NCBI RefSeq assembly: GCF_003729955.1
Contig: NZ_RJTX01000001.1
Span: forward strand, 1,550,001-1,614,000
Source of the DNA: Chryseobacterium daecheongense
GTDB lineage: Bacteria > Bacteroidota > Bacteroidia > Flavobacteriales > Weeksellaceae
DNA: 64,000 bases
Direction of reading: 5' to 3'
Each line of letters starts with the position of its first letter. The stretch's first letter is position 1. This document shows, piece by piece, positions 24,041 to 32,758 of the stretch. The position numbers and the translations under genes are program-made. The notes beneath the pieces are model-generated. The model was not told the DNA's origin. It saw only the letters and a list, made by a program, of their open reading frames with translations, and did not search any database.

Positions 24041-24679
24041 ATGCTTCAGATTCAAGGCTTCGTATTCAACTTTGCGAGCGAAAACACCTATATCATCTAT
24101 AATGAAAACAAAAATGCCTGGCTAATTGATCCTGGGAATATGAACGAACAGGAAACCAAAGCAATTAGTGACTTCATTATCAACAATGGGTTAACAATTC
24201 AGAAAATTCTTCTTACTCATGCTCATATTGATCATGTGTTAGGTCTGCAGTGGGCTTTTGACACATTTAAAGTTCCTGTGATCATGCATCAGGAAGACCA
24301 GGAGGTGTTGGATATGCTTCAAATGAGCGGAATGAGATTCGGATTCCAGATCAATCCGGTAAAAGTGGATATTAAATATATTAATGAAGGCGATCTACTT
24401 GATTTGGATGGTGAACAATTTAAAATCTACCATGTTCCGGGACATTCTCCAGGAAGCGTAGTATACCATAATGAAAACCAGAAATTCATGATCTCCGGTG
24501 ATGTCCTTTTTGAAGGGAGTATCGGAAGAACGGATTTATACAAAGGAAATTATGACCAACTTATTGATGGGATCAGAACCAAGCTTTTCATTTTGGATGA
24601 AGAAACACAGGTTTTTTCTGGGCATGGAAATCCTACTACCATTGGATTTGAGAAACAGTATAATCCTTTTCTGAGGTAG
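24041..24679 (+). CDS. MBL-fold metallo-hydrolase, glyoxalase II-like
   Basis: A 212-residue metallo-beta-lactamase-fold hydrolase. The metal-binding motif HAHIDH is at residues 60-65. The later ligands are seen as VPGHSPGS, ISGDVLFEGSIGRTD and a final SGHG. This arrangement matches the short glyoxalase II-like or persulfide-dioxygenase-like thioester hydrolases common in Bacteroidota. The substrate cannot be told from sequence. It stands alone, followed by a heptamer-type repeat and a terminator. Confidence 0.9.
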   Translation: MLQIQGFVFNFASENTYIIYNENKNAWLIDPGNMNEQETKAISDFIINNGLTIQKILLTHAHIDHVLGLQWAFDTFKVPVIMHQEDQEVLDMLQMSGMRFGFQINPVKVDIKYINEGDLLDLDGEQFKIYHVPGHSPGSVVYHNENQKFMISGDVLFEGSIGRTDLYKGNYDQLIDGIRTKLFILDEETQVFSGHGNPTTIGFEKQYNPFLR

Positions 24680-24727
24680 AGGTTCGGGATTCGGATTGCT
24701 AGATTCGTGGTTCGAGTTTTGAGCTCC
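24679..24727. repeat. Imperfect heptamer array, 7 x 7 bp
   Basis: Counting from the end of the MBL gene, the units are GAGGTTC, GGGATTC, GGATTGC, TAGATTC, GTGGTTC, GAGTTTT and GAGCTCC. TTC-like ends recur every 7 bp. Confidence 0.65.
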
Positions 24728-24738
24728 AAAATATAAAC

Positions 24739-24770
24739 AATACAACCGCTTCAATTGAAGCGGTTGTATT
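24739..24770. terminator. Bidirectional terminator between MBL gene and TonB receptor
   Basis: A perfect palindrome centred on TTCAATTGAA, with arms ATACAACCGC and GCGGTTGTAT. Confidence 0.85.
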
Positions 24771-24789
24771 TTGAATATAAGTAAAAAGT

Positions 24790-27234
24790 TTAGAAATCCA
24801 ATGTAATGGAAGCTCTTGCTGCAGCGCCCATGATAGGTCTCGCCATAATAATCCCGTCTCCTGTAGGAGATCCTGCTCTTGGGTCACCTTCCGTAATACC
24901 AATTGTGTTAAAGATATTGGTTCCATCAACTGCAAAACGTATTTTCCCTAACTGATAAGACATTCCCGCTCCAAATTCCGTAAATGAAGGCAATGTCTGT
25001 GCATTTTTCTCATCCTGGAAGCGTTTTCCGTAATAATTCATACTCACATAAGTTCTCCATTCTTTGGTAATATTGATAGCAGGTGAAATATTGAAGTAGA
25101 ACTTAGGCATTCTTCTTACAGAATTTCCATCATAATCAAATGTACTTCCATCGGAGTTTCGTCCTGTGAAATCATTGTATTTAGGATTCTGGATCGTCCC
25201 GTTAAAAGTCACTTCCAGTAAATTGTTAAATAATCTTGCATAACCTTCCAATTCTACCCCAAGGTTGGTGGTATTGGCAAATTTATTTTCAGATGTTCCG
25301 TCCGAATATACATCGGTAAAGGAAAGATTTTTAAGTGTTGAATAGAAAGGAATCACTGCCACATCAAATAACCGGGAGTAATATTTGTATCCTAATTCCA
25401 GCTGGTCTGTATATACTGGTTCAATTTTGCTCAAGTCATTCATGTTGTTATAATATGCCTCTTCATTCGGAGATCTGAACCCGTGAGAAAAACGGGCGTA
25501 TACAGCATTTTCTCTGTTGATCTTATAATTGGTTGCCAAGGTATAAGATACTTTGCTGATATCGTAGTACCAATATGTATATTTATTTCCTAAAACAGAC
25601 ATTCCATCATCTGCCGTTGTAGTCAAGAAACTGTGGGTTCCGTCTGTGGTGAGATTAGAATCATTAAGATTGGAAGAGATCGTATTTACCCCATATCCTT
25701 TATAGAAATCACGGCTGTAACGGATCCCTCCATTGAAGCTTAACTGATCCGTAACGTTATAATCTACATTCAAGTATACATCATTTAAGCTCCCCTGAAT
25801 TTGAGAATCTCTTAACAAGAATGACATATTGGTCACTCCATTATAAGTTTTAGAGTACCCGAAATCACTCGGAGAAAGAGAGGTATCTACTAAATTCAGT
25901 AACTGAGGTCTGTCTGTAGCTGTTGTAAGGATATTACTCCAGTTCCAATACTGATGAGATTTCCAGTTGGATTTATAGAAACCGGCTGTAATATTTCCTT
26001 TATCAAATTTATAATTGAATTGTAGATCATTCACAAAATTATTCATCTGCTTATCAATGGCCCAGAATCCTAATTTCTGAACATATTGAGGAGTCATGAT
26101 AGCCCCTGAGCTTACCGAAGAATATTGATAATTGTTTCCGGAGATTCCGTTTGCAGCTGCAAAATCAGCAGCCAACTGCGGCCCTCCTGCAGGGAAAATC
26201 CCCGTATAGTTCATATCAATATTGGTATATTTTGTCTTATTTAAAACAGTGAAATTGTCTCCAAGATCATATTTAAATTCTGCTCCTACCACATCTACTT
26301 TAGGATGGATCCCATTTTCAAGGTCTCTGCTGAAAAATCCGCCTCCTGCTTGTGGAATATTAAGCTGACTAATCGTTCTGTAGCTATAGGTTCCGTAATT
26401 AGGGTCAAATCCCGGGAATTCTTTTAAATCATTTCCGTTCTGAACCAAAGGAATCGGCAGATAGAATGTATTTCTGTCATTTAATTTTTTATAGTACACT
26501 TTAGCGTATCCTTTATCGAAAACATATTTCAGATTAGCCTTGATCTGTCCTCCATTATTAGCTTTAAAACCTGTTTTTCTGATTCCGTCATCCGTTCTGT
26601 AAAAACCTCCTACATTGAAAAACAATTTATCTTCAATTAAAGCACCCCCTAAGTTAACATCCGTACGCATTAATCCATATGTACTGGTCTCTAACTTTGC
26701 TACTCCTCTAAAGGTGTTTGTTCCTTCCTTGGAAATAAAATTGATAAGTCCCCCCGGAGAATTATTGGCGTAAATAGAACCGGAACCTCCTCTCAAAGCT
26801 TCCAATCGGTTTACCGTGTTATCTACACGGAAAAAATTATCTGCATTGGCAAACTGTAAAGCCCCGTCTTCAAAAACGGGCAATCCGTCTTCCTGCACCT
26901 GTACGAACTCATATGCTCCGGCAGAAGGAATACCTCTTGCAAAAAGGTTATTTCCTACTTCACCACCTGAAGTTTCCACGGCAAATCCGGGAACTCTTTG
27001 TAATAGAGCAGCTGCACTTACAGGGTTTTGTTTCTGAATTTCTTTTGCACTGAATGTGGAAATTGCAGTACTTGATTCTATTTTCTTTTTCGGATTGGAA
27101 TTTCCTGTAATTACCACCTGATCAATAGAATTGGTCTTAATGGAATCCTGAGGATTTTCCTGCGCATACATATTATTGAAATAAAGCGTAGCTATTCCGG
27201 CAATTAAAAAGATTGATTTTTTTTTCATAGCCAT
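24790..27234 (-). CDS. TonB-dependent outer-membrane receptor, probably for trehalose
   Basis: An 814-residue receptor with a signal peptide (cleavage near MYAQ/E). It has a TonB-box-like SIDQVVITGN, a plug domain (about 50-165, with the GGSGSIYANNSPGGLINF-type motif) and a large barrel ending in ASITLDF. The CarboxypepD-like N-terminal domain usual for SusC proteins is absent and there is no SusD partner. It is third in an operon-like series after an MFS transporter and trehalase, so uptake of trehalose or a related sugar is the best inference; siderophore uptake is the alternative. An internal ATG at 27228 could be the start. Confidence 0.88.
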   Translation of the reverse strand: MAMKKKSIFLIAGIATLYFNNMYAQENPQDSIKTNSIDQVVITGNSNPKKKIESSTAISTFSAKEIQKQNPVSAAALLQRVPGFAVETSGGEVGNNLFARGIPSAGAYEFVQVQEDGLPVFEDGALQFANADNFFRVDNTVNRLEALRGGSGSIYANNSPGGLINFISKEGTNTFRGVAKLETSTYGLMRTDVNLGGALIEDKLFFNVGGFYRTDDGIRKTGFKANNGGQIKANLKYVFDKGYAKVYYKKLNDRNTFYLPIPLVQNGNDLKEFPGFDPNYGTYSYRTISQLNIPQAGGGFFSRDLENGIHPKVDVVGAEFKYDLGDNFTVLNKTKYTNIDMNYTGIFPAGGPQLAADFAAANGISGNNYQYSSVSSGAIMTPQYVQKLGFWAIDKQMNNFVNDLQFNYKFDKGNITAGFYKSNWKSHQYWNWSNILTTATDRPQLLNLVDTSLSPSDFGYSKTYNGVTNMSFLLRDSQIQGSLNDVYLNVDYNVTDQLSFNGGIRYSRDFYKGYGVNTISSNLNDSNLTTDGTHSFLTTTADDGMSVLGNKYTYWYYDISKVSYTLATNYKINRENAVYARFSHGFRSPNEEAYYNNMNDLSKIEPVYTDQLELGYKYYSRLFDVAVIPFYSTLKNLSFTDVYSDGTSENKFANTTNLGVELEGYARLFNNLLEVTFNGTIQNPKYNDFTGRNSDGSTFDYDGNSVRRMPKFYFNISPAINITKEWRTYVSMNYYGKRFQDEKNAQTLPSFTEFGAGMSYQLGKIRFAVDGTNIFNTIGITEGDPRAGSPTGDGIIMARPIMGAAARASITLDF

Positions 27235-27249
27235 ATTGATTTTTATTGT

Positions 27250-28728
27250 TTAGTTTTGTTTCAGTTGTAAATAGACTCCATTGGTCCATCCGAAGCCATC
27301 CTGGTTGGGATATTCTCCCCCACCAGCAATAGTTTCCGTATCCAGTGCATTGTATTTTTCCATCAGTTTCCCGGTATTCTTATATACTCTTTCTACATTG
27401 GAACACCAGTTATTTTTTATAGCTTCCGCCAATTCATCAAAGCCATAATTTTTCATTGCTTTAAAACCTAGCCATTGATAAGGCGCCCAAGCATTCGGAA
27501 GATCCCATTGCTGACCGCTTTGTTTGGTAGTGGTGACCAATCCGCCCGGATATAAAAATTTTTCAGATATCGCTTCGGCTACCTTTTTGGCCTGATCTTC
27601 ATTGGCTAATCCAAGAAATAAAGGATAAAGAGCAGCAATATGTTCAGACGGTGTGTTTTTGTGTTTTTTTATATGATAATCTCTGTATATTCCTGTACTT
27701 TCATCCCAGAAATAATTGTCAATCATCTGTCTTCGGCCTGCTGCTCTCTCTGTATAATAATTGTGTTTTTTTGTCAAATTCTGGAGTTCTGAAGATTGAG
27801 CCAATGTAGATTCCAAATGCCATAAAAGGCAATTAAGATCCACTTGGGCCAGATTCAGGGTTTCTATGGTCTGTATGGTTTCTCCGTCTGCAAACCATCT
27901 GCTGGAAAAATCCCAGCCGGATTCGCAGGCGCTTCTTATGTTTCTGTAAAATTCTTCGGAGGTATTTTGGTTATCTTCAATATCTATCAAATAACTTTCC
28001 GGACGCGGAGTATTTTCGCTATCATAATAACGGTTAAGAATATCCCCATCTCTTGTTTTCACTACCCTTTTAATACATGAATCGTTATCCAGCTCCTCTT
28101 CCCCTTTCATCCAGAAAGCATATTCTTTCTCTAAAGTATCATAATACTTGAGATAGATATTTTCATCACCTGTAGTTTCAAACAGCAAATCCAGCATTAA
28201 AGAAAAATAGGGTGGCTGAGAACGGCTTAGAAAATGAGTCCTGCTCGCGTTAGGAACAAATCCTACATTCTGAATCAGGTAAGAACAGTTTTCAATGATG
28301 TTTTCCATCATTTCTATCCTTCCGGAAGCCTGTAATCCGAGCATAATAAAATAGCTGTCCCAGTAGAAAAATTCGTTGAAACGTCCTCCCGGAACTATAT
28401 AAGGTTTCGGAAGCTTAAGTAATGTTCCTTTTTCTTCATAGGCGGTACGTGCCAATTCATCCCAAAGTTTTTCTATATGCTGTTCTATGGGTAACAGATC
28501 TTCTCTCTGAATGGAAATTCTAGCCCCTAAAAAATCAAAATTCTCCAATACAAAAGCTTTTAAATCAAAATCCTGCTTTTGTTTTTCTATTTCATATTTC
28601 TCATTGATTTCCGAAACAGGAAATAATGGAACCGCATCCGTCATCATTTTCTGATCTTCAAAAATCTGTGCTCTCTGAACATGATCAAAAAGAACTTTAA
28701 TTTCATTAATATAAAGCTGCTTGTTCAT
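27250..28728 (-). CDS. Trehalase, GH37, cytoplasmic
   Basis: Hydrolyses trehalose to two glucose. The 492-residue protein has both trehalase signatures: PGGRFNEFFYWDSY (113-126) and QWDLPNAWAPYQW. The catalytic pair by homology to E. coli TreA is Asp273 in SGWDFSSRW and Glu472 in GGGEYPNQDGFGW. There is no signal peptide, so it acts in the cytoplasm like TreF. It starts 3 bp after the MFS stop codon and is followed after 15 bp by the TonB receptor. Confidence 0.93.
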   Translation of the reverse strand: MNKQLYINEIKVLFDHVQRAQIFEDQKMMTDAVPLFPVSEINEKYEIEKQKQDFDLKAFVLENFDFLGARISIQREDLLPIEQHIEKLWDELARTAYEEKGTLLKLPKPYIVPGGRFNEFFYWDSYFIMLGLQASGRIEMMENIIENCSYLIQNVGFVPNASRTHFLSRSQPPYFSLMLDLLFETTGDENIYLKYYDTLEKEYAFWMKGEEELDNDSCIKRVVKTRDGDILNRYYDSENTPRPESYLIDIEDNQNTSEEFYRNIRSACESGWDFSSRWFADGETIQTIETLNLAQVDLNCLLWHLESTLAQSSELQNLTKKHNYYTERAAGRRQMIDNYFWDESTGIYRDYHIKKHKNTPSEHIAALYPLFLGLANEDQAKKVAEAISEKFLYPGGLVTTTKQSGQQWDLPNAWAPYQWLGFKAMKNYGFDELAEAIKNNWCSNVERVYKNTGKLMEKYNALDTETIAGGGEYPNQDGFGWTNGVYLQLKQN

Positions 28729-28731
28729 TTT

Positions 28732-29961
28732 TTAATTTTTAGGATTTATTTTAATTCTGTTCATAAAGATGGCCGAGATGAACAACAATGAAAGGGGTAT
28801 CAACGAAAGATAAAATGCCTGTTGCCCGCTGAATTCCTGAAACACAAAACCTGTGATCATTGACCCTATAGTTCCTCCAATTGCCGAAAAAACTACAATA
28901 AGTCCGGACATTGCACTATGCAGATATTTAGGAATAGAAGCCAAAATCACGGAGTTGATACTCGGATAAATAGGGGCGAGCAGACCGCCCATCAATGGAA
29001 ATAAATACACCACAAGCGGCGCATCCAACCAACTGGCATTGGTGTTGATATGAATATTATGAGTTAAAGGCAGAACCAGTAATATGCTTATGGCAAAACC
29101 AATAACGCAGAATGATACTACGTAAATCCAGCTGAATTTTCTGGAGAAAAATCCGGACAAAAACCTTCCCAAAGCAAATGCACCTGCTAAAACAGCACCT
29201 GCCTGAATGCTCATGGAAGTAGGGACTTTCAAAATTTCTTTATAAAATGTCGGGGTCCATGTCTGGAAGCTTTGTTCTACCAAAACAAAAAGGAAAGCAC
29301 AAAGCAAAAAGAACAGAACTTTTTTATAACTGAATAAGCTTATGCTGTTTTTAATATCTCCCCATAAATCCGTTTTTTCACTTCTCGCCTCGTGCTCATC
29401 CAGCTTAGAAAAGAAAAGGAATAGAAACGAAACTAATGAAAGCCCTCCCAACACCCAATATACATTCAGCCAATGGGTAGATTTCGGATTATGATCATCT
29501 ATAAATAAGCTGAAAAGAACGTTTCCTGCCAATACACCTACCATAAAAAAACCTTCTAAAAATCCCATGAAGCTGGAATGTTCTTTATCTGTTTCCGTAA
29601 CAAGCCCAATGGAGGTAAAAACGGATATTTTTATTAAGGCAAAGGAAATCCCTACAATGGCAAATAATAGTTTGAAAAACCAGAAATCATTGGAGAAAGG
29701 CATCACAAAACACATGCAGCTTACCAGAAACAAGGCAATCAGCATAGAGTTTTTAATTCCTATTTTAGGCAAAAAAGATGCTAAAATAAAGGAGCAAATA
29801 GCAATGGGCAAATCTTTGAAACCTTCCAATACACTTGCAGAAGATTTTGAAATCCCAAAGTTCTGCTGTACCTGAAGGATAACCGTCCCCACAGAATTCA
29901 ACAGAATGGCAAAAACAAAATAATTTAAGAATAAAACCGCCTTTATATTGAAATTTTTCAT
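28732..29961 (-). CDS. MFS sugar transporter of the trehalose locus
   Basis: A 409-residue major-facilitator protein with 12 predicted membrane helices, beginning with a hydrophobic helix (VLFLNYFVFAILLNSVG). It has a polar central loop (DEHEARSEKTDLWGDI) between the two six-helix bundles. Its place as first gene before trehalase suggests inner-membrane import of trehalose. A glucose exporter or importer is an alternative. It is divergent from an AraC-type regulator, with a palindrome in between. Confidence 0.85.
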   Translation of the reverse strand: MKNFNIKAVLFLNYFVFAILLNSVGTVILQVQQNFGISKSSASVLEGFKDLPIAICSFILASFLPKIGIKNSMLIALFLVSCMCFVMPFSNDFWFFKLLFAIVGISFALIKISVFTSIGLVTETDKEHSSFMGFLEGFFMVGVLAGNVLFSLFIDDHNPKSTHWLNVYWVLGGLSLVSFLFLFFSKLDEHEARSEKTDLWGDIKNSISLFSYKKVLFFLLCAFLFVLVEQSFQTWTPTFYKEILKVPTSMSIQAGAVLAGAFALGRFLSGFFSRKFSWIYVVSFCVIGFAISILLVLPLTHNIHINTNASWLDAPLVVYLFPLMGGLLAPIYPSINSVILASIPKYLHSAMSGLIVVFSAIGGTIGSMITGFVFQEFSGQQAFYLSLIPLSLLFISAIFMNRIKINPKN

Positions 29962-30000
29962 TAAAATAATTTCTTGTTGGCTAAGATAGAAGCATTTGCG

Positions 30001-30010
30001 TTAACGTTAA
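30001..30010. promoter_or_regulatory. Palindrome in the MFS/AraC divergent region
   Basis: TTAACGTTAA is a perfect 10-bp palindrome preceded by GCG and followed by TTTAAC. It lies about 20 bp upstream of a near-consensus minus-strand -7 element. It is a candidate operator for the adjacent regulator. Confidence 0.4.
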
Positions 30011-30084
30011 TTTAACACAATAAATCAATATTTGAACTATATTAATATAATTATTATTTTTAGCCATAAAATAACATTAATTGA

Positions 30085-30948
30085 ATGAAAGTTACTTTTG
30101 AAAGGGTAATTCCTGATGAAAAGAGCTCTTTTCGCACGATCCACAACAACTCCCCTATTTCTGAATTCAAATGGGAATATCATTATCATCCCGAAATTGA
30201 GCTGGTTTGTGTAATTTCCGGGAACGGAACACGACATGTCGGTTATCATAAAAGCAATTATACCAATGGTGATTTGGTCTTGATTGGTTCTAACATTCCG
30301 CATTCAGGATTCGGACTGAACTCTATTGATCCACATGAAGAAATCGTACTACAGTTCAAGGAAGAAATCCTCCAGTTCCCACAGCAGGAAGTAGAAGCCA
30401 GGTCTATTAAAAATTTGCTTGAGTTATCAAAGTATGGGATTCACTTTCATCATAAAGTCAAAAAATCCTTGCTTCCAAAACTGAAGCTTATGCTGGAGTC
30501 AGAAGGTTATAAAAGATACCTGTTATTATTGGAAATTCTTTTCGAGCTCTCAAAATGTAAGGATTATGAATTGTTGAATAATGAAATTATGCCTTACACC
30601 ATCATTTCAAAAAATAAAACCCGCCTGGAAAATATTTTCACCTATGTAGAACATCATTATGATAAGGATATTGATATAGAAGATGTAGCCAGATTAGCAA
30701 ACTTGACACTTCCTGCTTTCTGTAATTTTTTCAAAAAGGCCACTCAGATCACTTTTACAGAATTTGTGAACCGCTATCGTATTAATAAAGCCTGTTTGAT
30801 GATGGCACAGGACAAAAGTATCTCTGAAAGCAGCTATAGCTGTGGATTTAATAATGTGACCTATTTCAACAGGATGTTTAAAAAATATACGGAGAAAACG
30901 CCTTCGGAATTTATCAAAGACTATTCGCATAATAAAGTGAGTGTGTAG
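30085..30948 (+). CDS. AraC-family regulator of the trehalose locus
   Basis: A 287-residue regulator. The N-terminal half is a cupin-like sensor domain with the typical YHYHPEIELVCVISGNG and IPHSG elements. The C-terminal AraC-type double helix-turn-helix (about 185-280) has DIDIEDVARLANLT and the signature SYSCGFNNVTYFNRMFKKYT (parts quoted). It faces the MFS-trehalase-TonB-receptor operon and most likely controls it in response to a sugar. Followed downstream by short direct repeats. Confidence 0.9.
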   Translation: MKVTFERVIPDEKSSFRTIHNNSPISEFKWEYHYHPEIELVCVISGNGTRHVGYHKSNYTNGDLVLIGSNIPHSGFGLNSIDPHEEIVLQFKEEILQFPQQEVEARSIKNLLELSKYGIHFHHKVKKSLLPKLKLMLESEGYKRYLLLLEILFELSKCKDYELLNNEIMPYTIISKNKTRLENIFTYVEHHYDKDIDIEDVARLANLTLPAFCNFFKKATQITFTEFVNRYRINKACLMMAQDKSISESSYSCGFNNVTYFNRMFKKYTEKTPSEFIKDYSHNKVSV

Positions 30949-30956
30949 ATTATTAA

Positions 30957-30986
30957 GTTGAGGTTGAGGTTAAGGTTAAGGTTGAG
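30957..30986. repeat. Hexamer tandem array, 5 x 6 bp
   Basis: GTTGAG, GTTGAG, GTTAAG, GTTAAG, GTTGAG. It is the hexamer counterpart of the heptamer arrays and starts 9 bp after the AraC gene stop. Confidence 0.75.
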
Positions 30987-30991
30987 GATGT

Positions 30992-31017
30992 GATACTTCG
31001 ACTTCTCAATATGACAC
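30992..31017. repeat. Second degenerate mosaic element
   Basis: GATACTTCGACTTCTCAAT followed by ATGACAC. It shares GAT-CTTC and ATGACA with the copy at 12089-12114. Confidence 0.3.
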
Positions 31018-31100
31018 AAATAGAAATTTAAAGCAATTGCTTAAAAAAATCTGCGTAATCAGCTCATCCACGAGGAAACAAATTAAATAATCATCAAATA

Positions 31101-31130
31101 AAAAGCTGTTCATTACTGAACAGCTTCATA
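31101..31130. terminator. Terminator between AraC and thioredoxin-fold genes
   Basis: The arms AAGCTGTTCA and TGAACAGCTT enclose TTAC. The A run on the left arm side makes it best on the minus strand. Confidence 0.8.
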
Positions 31131-31149
31131 TTATTTTAGATGAGTTTAA

Positions 31150-31704
31150 TTATTTCCATTTAATATTACACCCCATACTCGGTCTTTGAATTTCCTCCTG
31201 TGGTTCACCCAACAAAAGATTTTCAAAGGCAATAATTAAATCTTCCCCTGTTACTTCCTTATTATTCCCCGGTCTTGAATCATCCATTTGTCCTCTATAG
31301 ATAAGGTCAAGTTTTTCATCAAAGAAATAGAAATCCGGAGTACAAGCGGCATCATATGCTTTGGCTACTGCCTGGCTTTCATCATATAAATAAGGAAAAT
31401 CAAATTTTCTTTCGATTTGGAATTCAATCATCTTTTCAGGAGAATCTGCAGGGTATTTTTCAACATCATTCGCATTGATGGCTACGAACTCTATCCCTTT
31501 TTCATGATAATCTTCATATAGCTCATTAAGCTTATCAATCACATGAAGAACAAACGGACAATGGTTGCACATAAAAATCACCAATGTTCCTTTTTCTCCT
31601 TTCAGTTCTTCCAATGACTGAATTTCGTTACTTTTTGATGGATTCGGAAGCTCAAAAAACGGAGCTTTTGTTCCTAATGCCAACATATTTGAGGGTGTAT
31701 TCAT
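31150..31704 (-). CDS. Thioredoxin-fold (redoxin/AhpC-like) protein with a CNHCPF site
   Basis: About 184 residues from the ATG at 31704. The peroxiredoxin-like layout begins LGTKAPFFELPNP. The active site is MCNHCPFV, where a CxxC pair stands where thioredoxins have CGPC, followed by a cis-proline-type TPDFYFFD strand. NCBI places such proteins in a 'thioredoxin family' of unknown substrate. A longer frame uses a TTG at 31725, but that TTG lies inside a perfect -7 box. Confidence 0.85.
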   Translation of the reverse strand: MNTPSNMLALGTKAPFFELPNPSKSNEIQSLEELKGEKGTLVIFMCNHCPFVLHVIDKLNELYEDYHEKGIEFVAINANDVEKYPADSPEKMIEFQIERKFDFPYLYDESQAVAKAYDAACTPDFYFFDEKLDLIYRGQMDDSRPGNNKEVTGEDLIIAFENLLLGEPQEEIQRPSMGCNIKWK

Positions 31705-31722
31705 AACCTTATACTTTGCTGA

Positions 31723-31730
31723 CAAAGATA
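31723..31730 (-). promoter_or_regulatory. -7 promoter box for the CNHCPF protein
   Basis: The minus strand reads TATCTTTG. It overlaps the upstream in-frame TTG and lies 18 nt before the ATG at 31704. Confidence 0.6.
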
Positions 31731-31825
31731 AAAATTTCTTTTATTAATAGCACATTCAGGATTTTATAAAGTTGCGTTAAATGTTAAAGTTAATTTATTA
31801 TTTGGAAGTTATATTTAAAAGTTCG

Positions 31826-31833
31826 TAGTTTTG
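31826..31833 (+). promoter_or_regulatory. -7 promoter box for the TetR regulator
   Basis: TAGTTTTG, immediately followed by operator copy 1, so bound repressor would cover the transcription start. Confidence 0.6.
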
Positions 31834-31856
31834 CTAACACTGTTAGTAAAATTATC
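31833..31856. promoter_or_regulatory. TetR operator copy 1 (autoregulation)
   Basis: Contains the perfect palindrome CTAAC-ACT-GTTAG followed by TAAAATTA. It fills the space between the -7 box and the tetR ATG. Confidence 0.75.
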
Positions 31857-32453
31857 ATGGGTTTACATGAGCGCCGTCAACGAGAAAAAGAATCTATTCG
31901 TGCAAATATTTTGCAGGCGGCTTTCGGTTTGGCTAAAACAGAAGGATGGGCTTCGCTTTCCATGCGTAAAATAGCAGACGCTATTGAATACAGCGCTCCC
32001 GTAGTATATGATTATTTTGAAAACAAAGAAGCTATTTTATTTGAAATTTCTTTGAACGGTTTTGATCTTTTGAATAAAGAACTGATAAAAGCCAAAAAGA
32101 AATATGACACTCCTGAAGAACAGCTTACAGCCATTGTAGATGCCTACTGGAAGTTTGCTTTTAAAAATAAGGAATATTATCAGCTGATGTTTGGTCTTGG
32201 AATGCAGTGCAGCGGAAAAGGACAAATGAAAAAGGAGTTTTCTTCTTTCCAGGATATGATTTATTACTGCACGTATGATATCATTAAAAAGAATGGTTCC
32301 AATACGGATAATGCCTGTCATATGTCACATGCTTTATTTTCAGCTGTACACGGTTTGATCTCCATTATGATGATGCGTAACACAGATATTCCTTCCACAA
32401 TGAACAAGACGACTTTAGACGAAACTGTTTCGGCTTTTATTAAGTCTTTGTAA
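31857..32453 (+). CDS. TetR/AcrR-family repressor of the RND efflux operon
   Basis: A 198-residue regulator. The N-terminal helix-turn-helix (about 8-58) shows RANILQAAFGLAKTEGWASL, then MRKIADAIEYSAPVVYDYF with the final ENKEAILFEI helix (parts quoted), all standard for TetR proteins. The C-terminal ligand domain is of the WHG type common in Bacteroidota. Four near-identical operator sequences flank it, one over its own promoter and three before the RND genes. It should repress both units until an efflux substrate binds. Confidence 0.92.
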   Translation: MGLHERRQREKESIRANILQAAFGLAKTEGWASLSMRKIADAIEYSAPVVYDYFENKEAILFEISLNGFDLLNKELIKAKKKYDTPEEQLTAIVDAYWKFAFKNKEYYQLMFGLGMQCSGKGQMKKEFSSFQDMIYYCTYDIIKKNGSNTDNACHMSHALFSAVHGLISIMMMRNTDIPSTMNKTTLDETVSAFIKSL

Positions 32454-32470
32454 ATTTTTTTTGAACTTAT

Positions 32471-32495
32471 ATTAACACCGTTAGGAAAAGTAACA
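32471..32495. promoter_or_regulatory. TetR operator copy 2
   Basis: ATTAACACCGTTAGG followed by AAAAGTAACA. It is the most divergent of the four copies. Confidence 0.65.
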
Positions 32496-32541
32496 CTAAA
32501 TATTCAATCTTTTTTGAATTGTAAAAACTAAAAACTCACTA

Positions 32542-32566
32542 ATTAACACTGTTAGCAAATTTAACA
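32542..32566. promoter_or_regulatory. TetR operator copy 3
   Basis: ATTAACACTGTTAGC followed by AAATTTAACA. Two overlapping inverted repeats are visible: TTAAC/GTTAG and GTTA/TAAC. Confidence 0.72.
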
Positions 32567-32672
32567 CACCTCATCTTTATATAGCTAAACCAACATTAAA
32601 AAAGAAACGATAATTATGAAAATGACCATCTAACCGATCATTAAAAATTCAATAATTTTTTTTGAACTTATC

Positions 32673-32697
32673 ATTAACACTGTTAGCAAAATTAACA
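32673..32697. promoter_or_regulatory. TetR operator copy 4
   Basis: ATTAACACTGTTAGC followed by AAAATTAACA. It differs from copy 3 at one position and lies 61 bp before the adaptor gene. Confidence 0.72.
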
Positions 32698-32758
32698 GGA
32701 TTTACATGAAAACAACATTACTTAATTCAAACACTTCATTAAAAAAATTAAACTCAAA

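Larger units (their letters stand above)
32454..32758 (+). promoter_or_regulatory. 305-bp regulatory region of the RND operon
   Basis: No gene is seen here. It contains operator copies 2-4. The block around copy 2 (a T run, then TTTGAACTTAT, then the operator) is repeated around copy 4, so about 43 bp is duplicated 202 bp apart. These TTTGAAC sites could be -33 elements. Confidence 0.65.
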
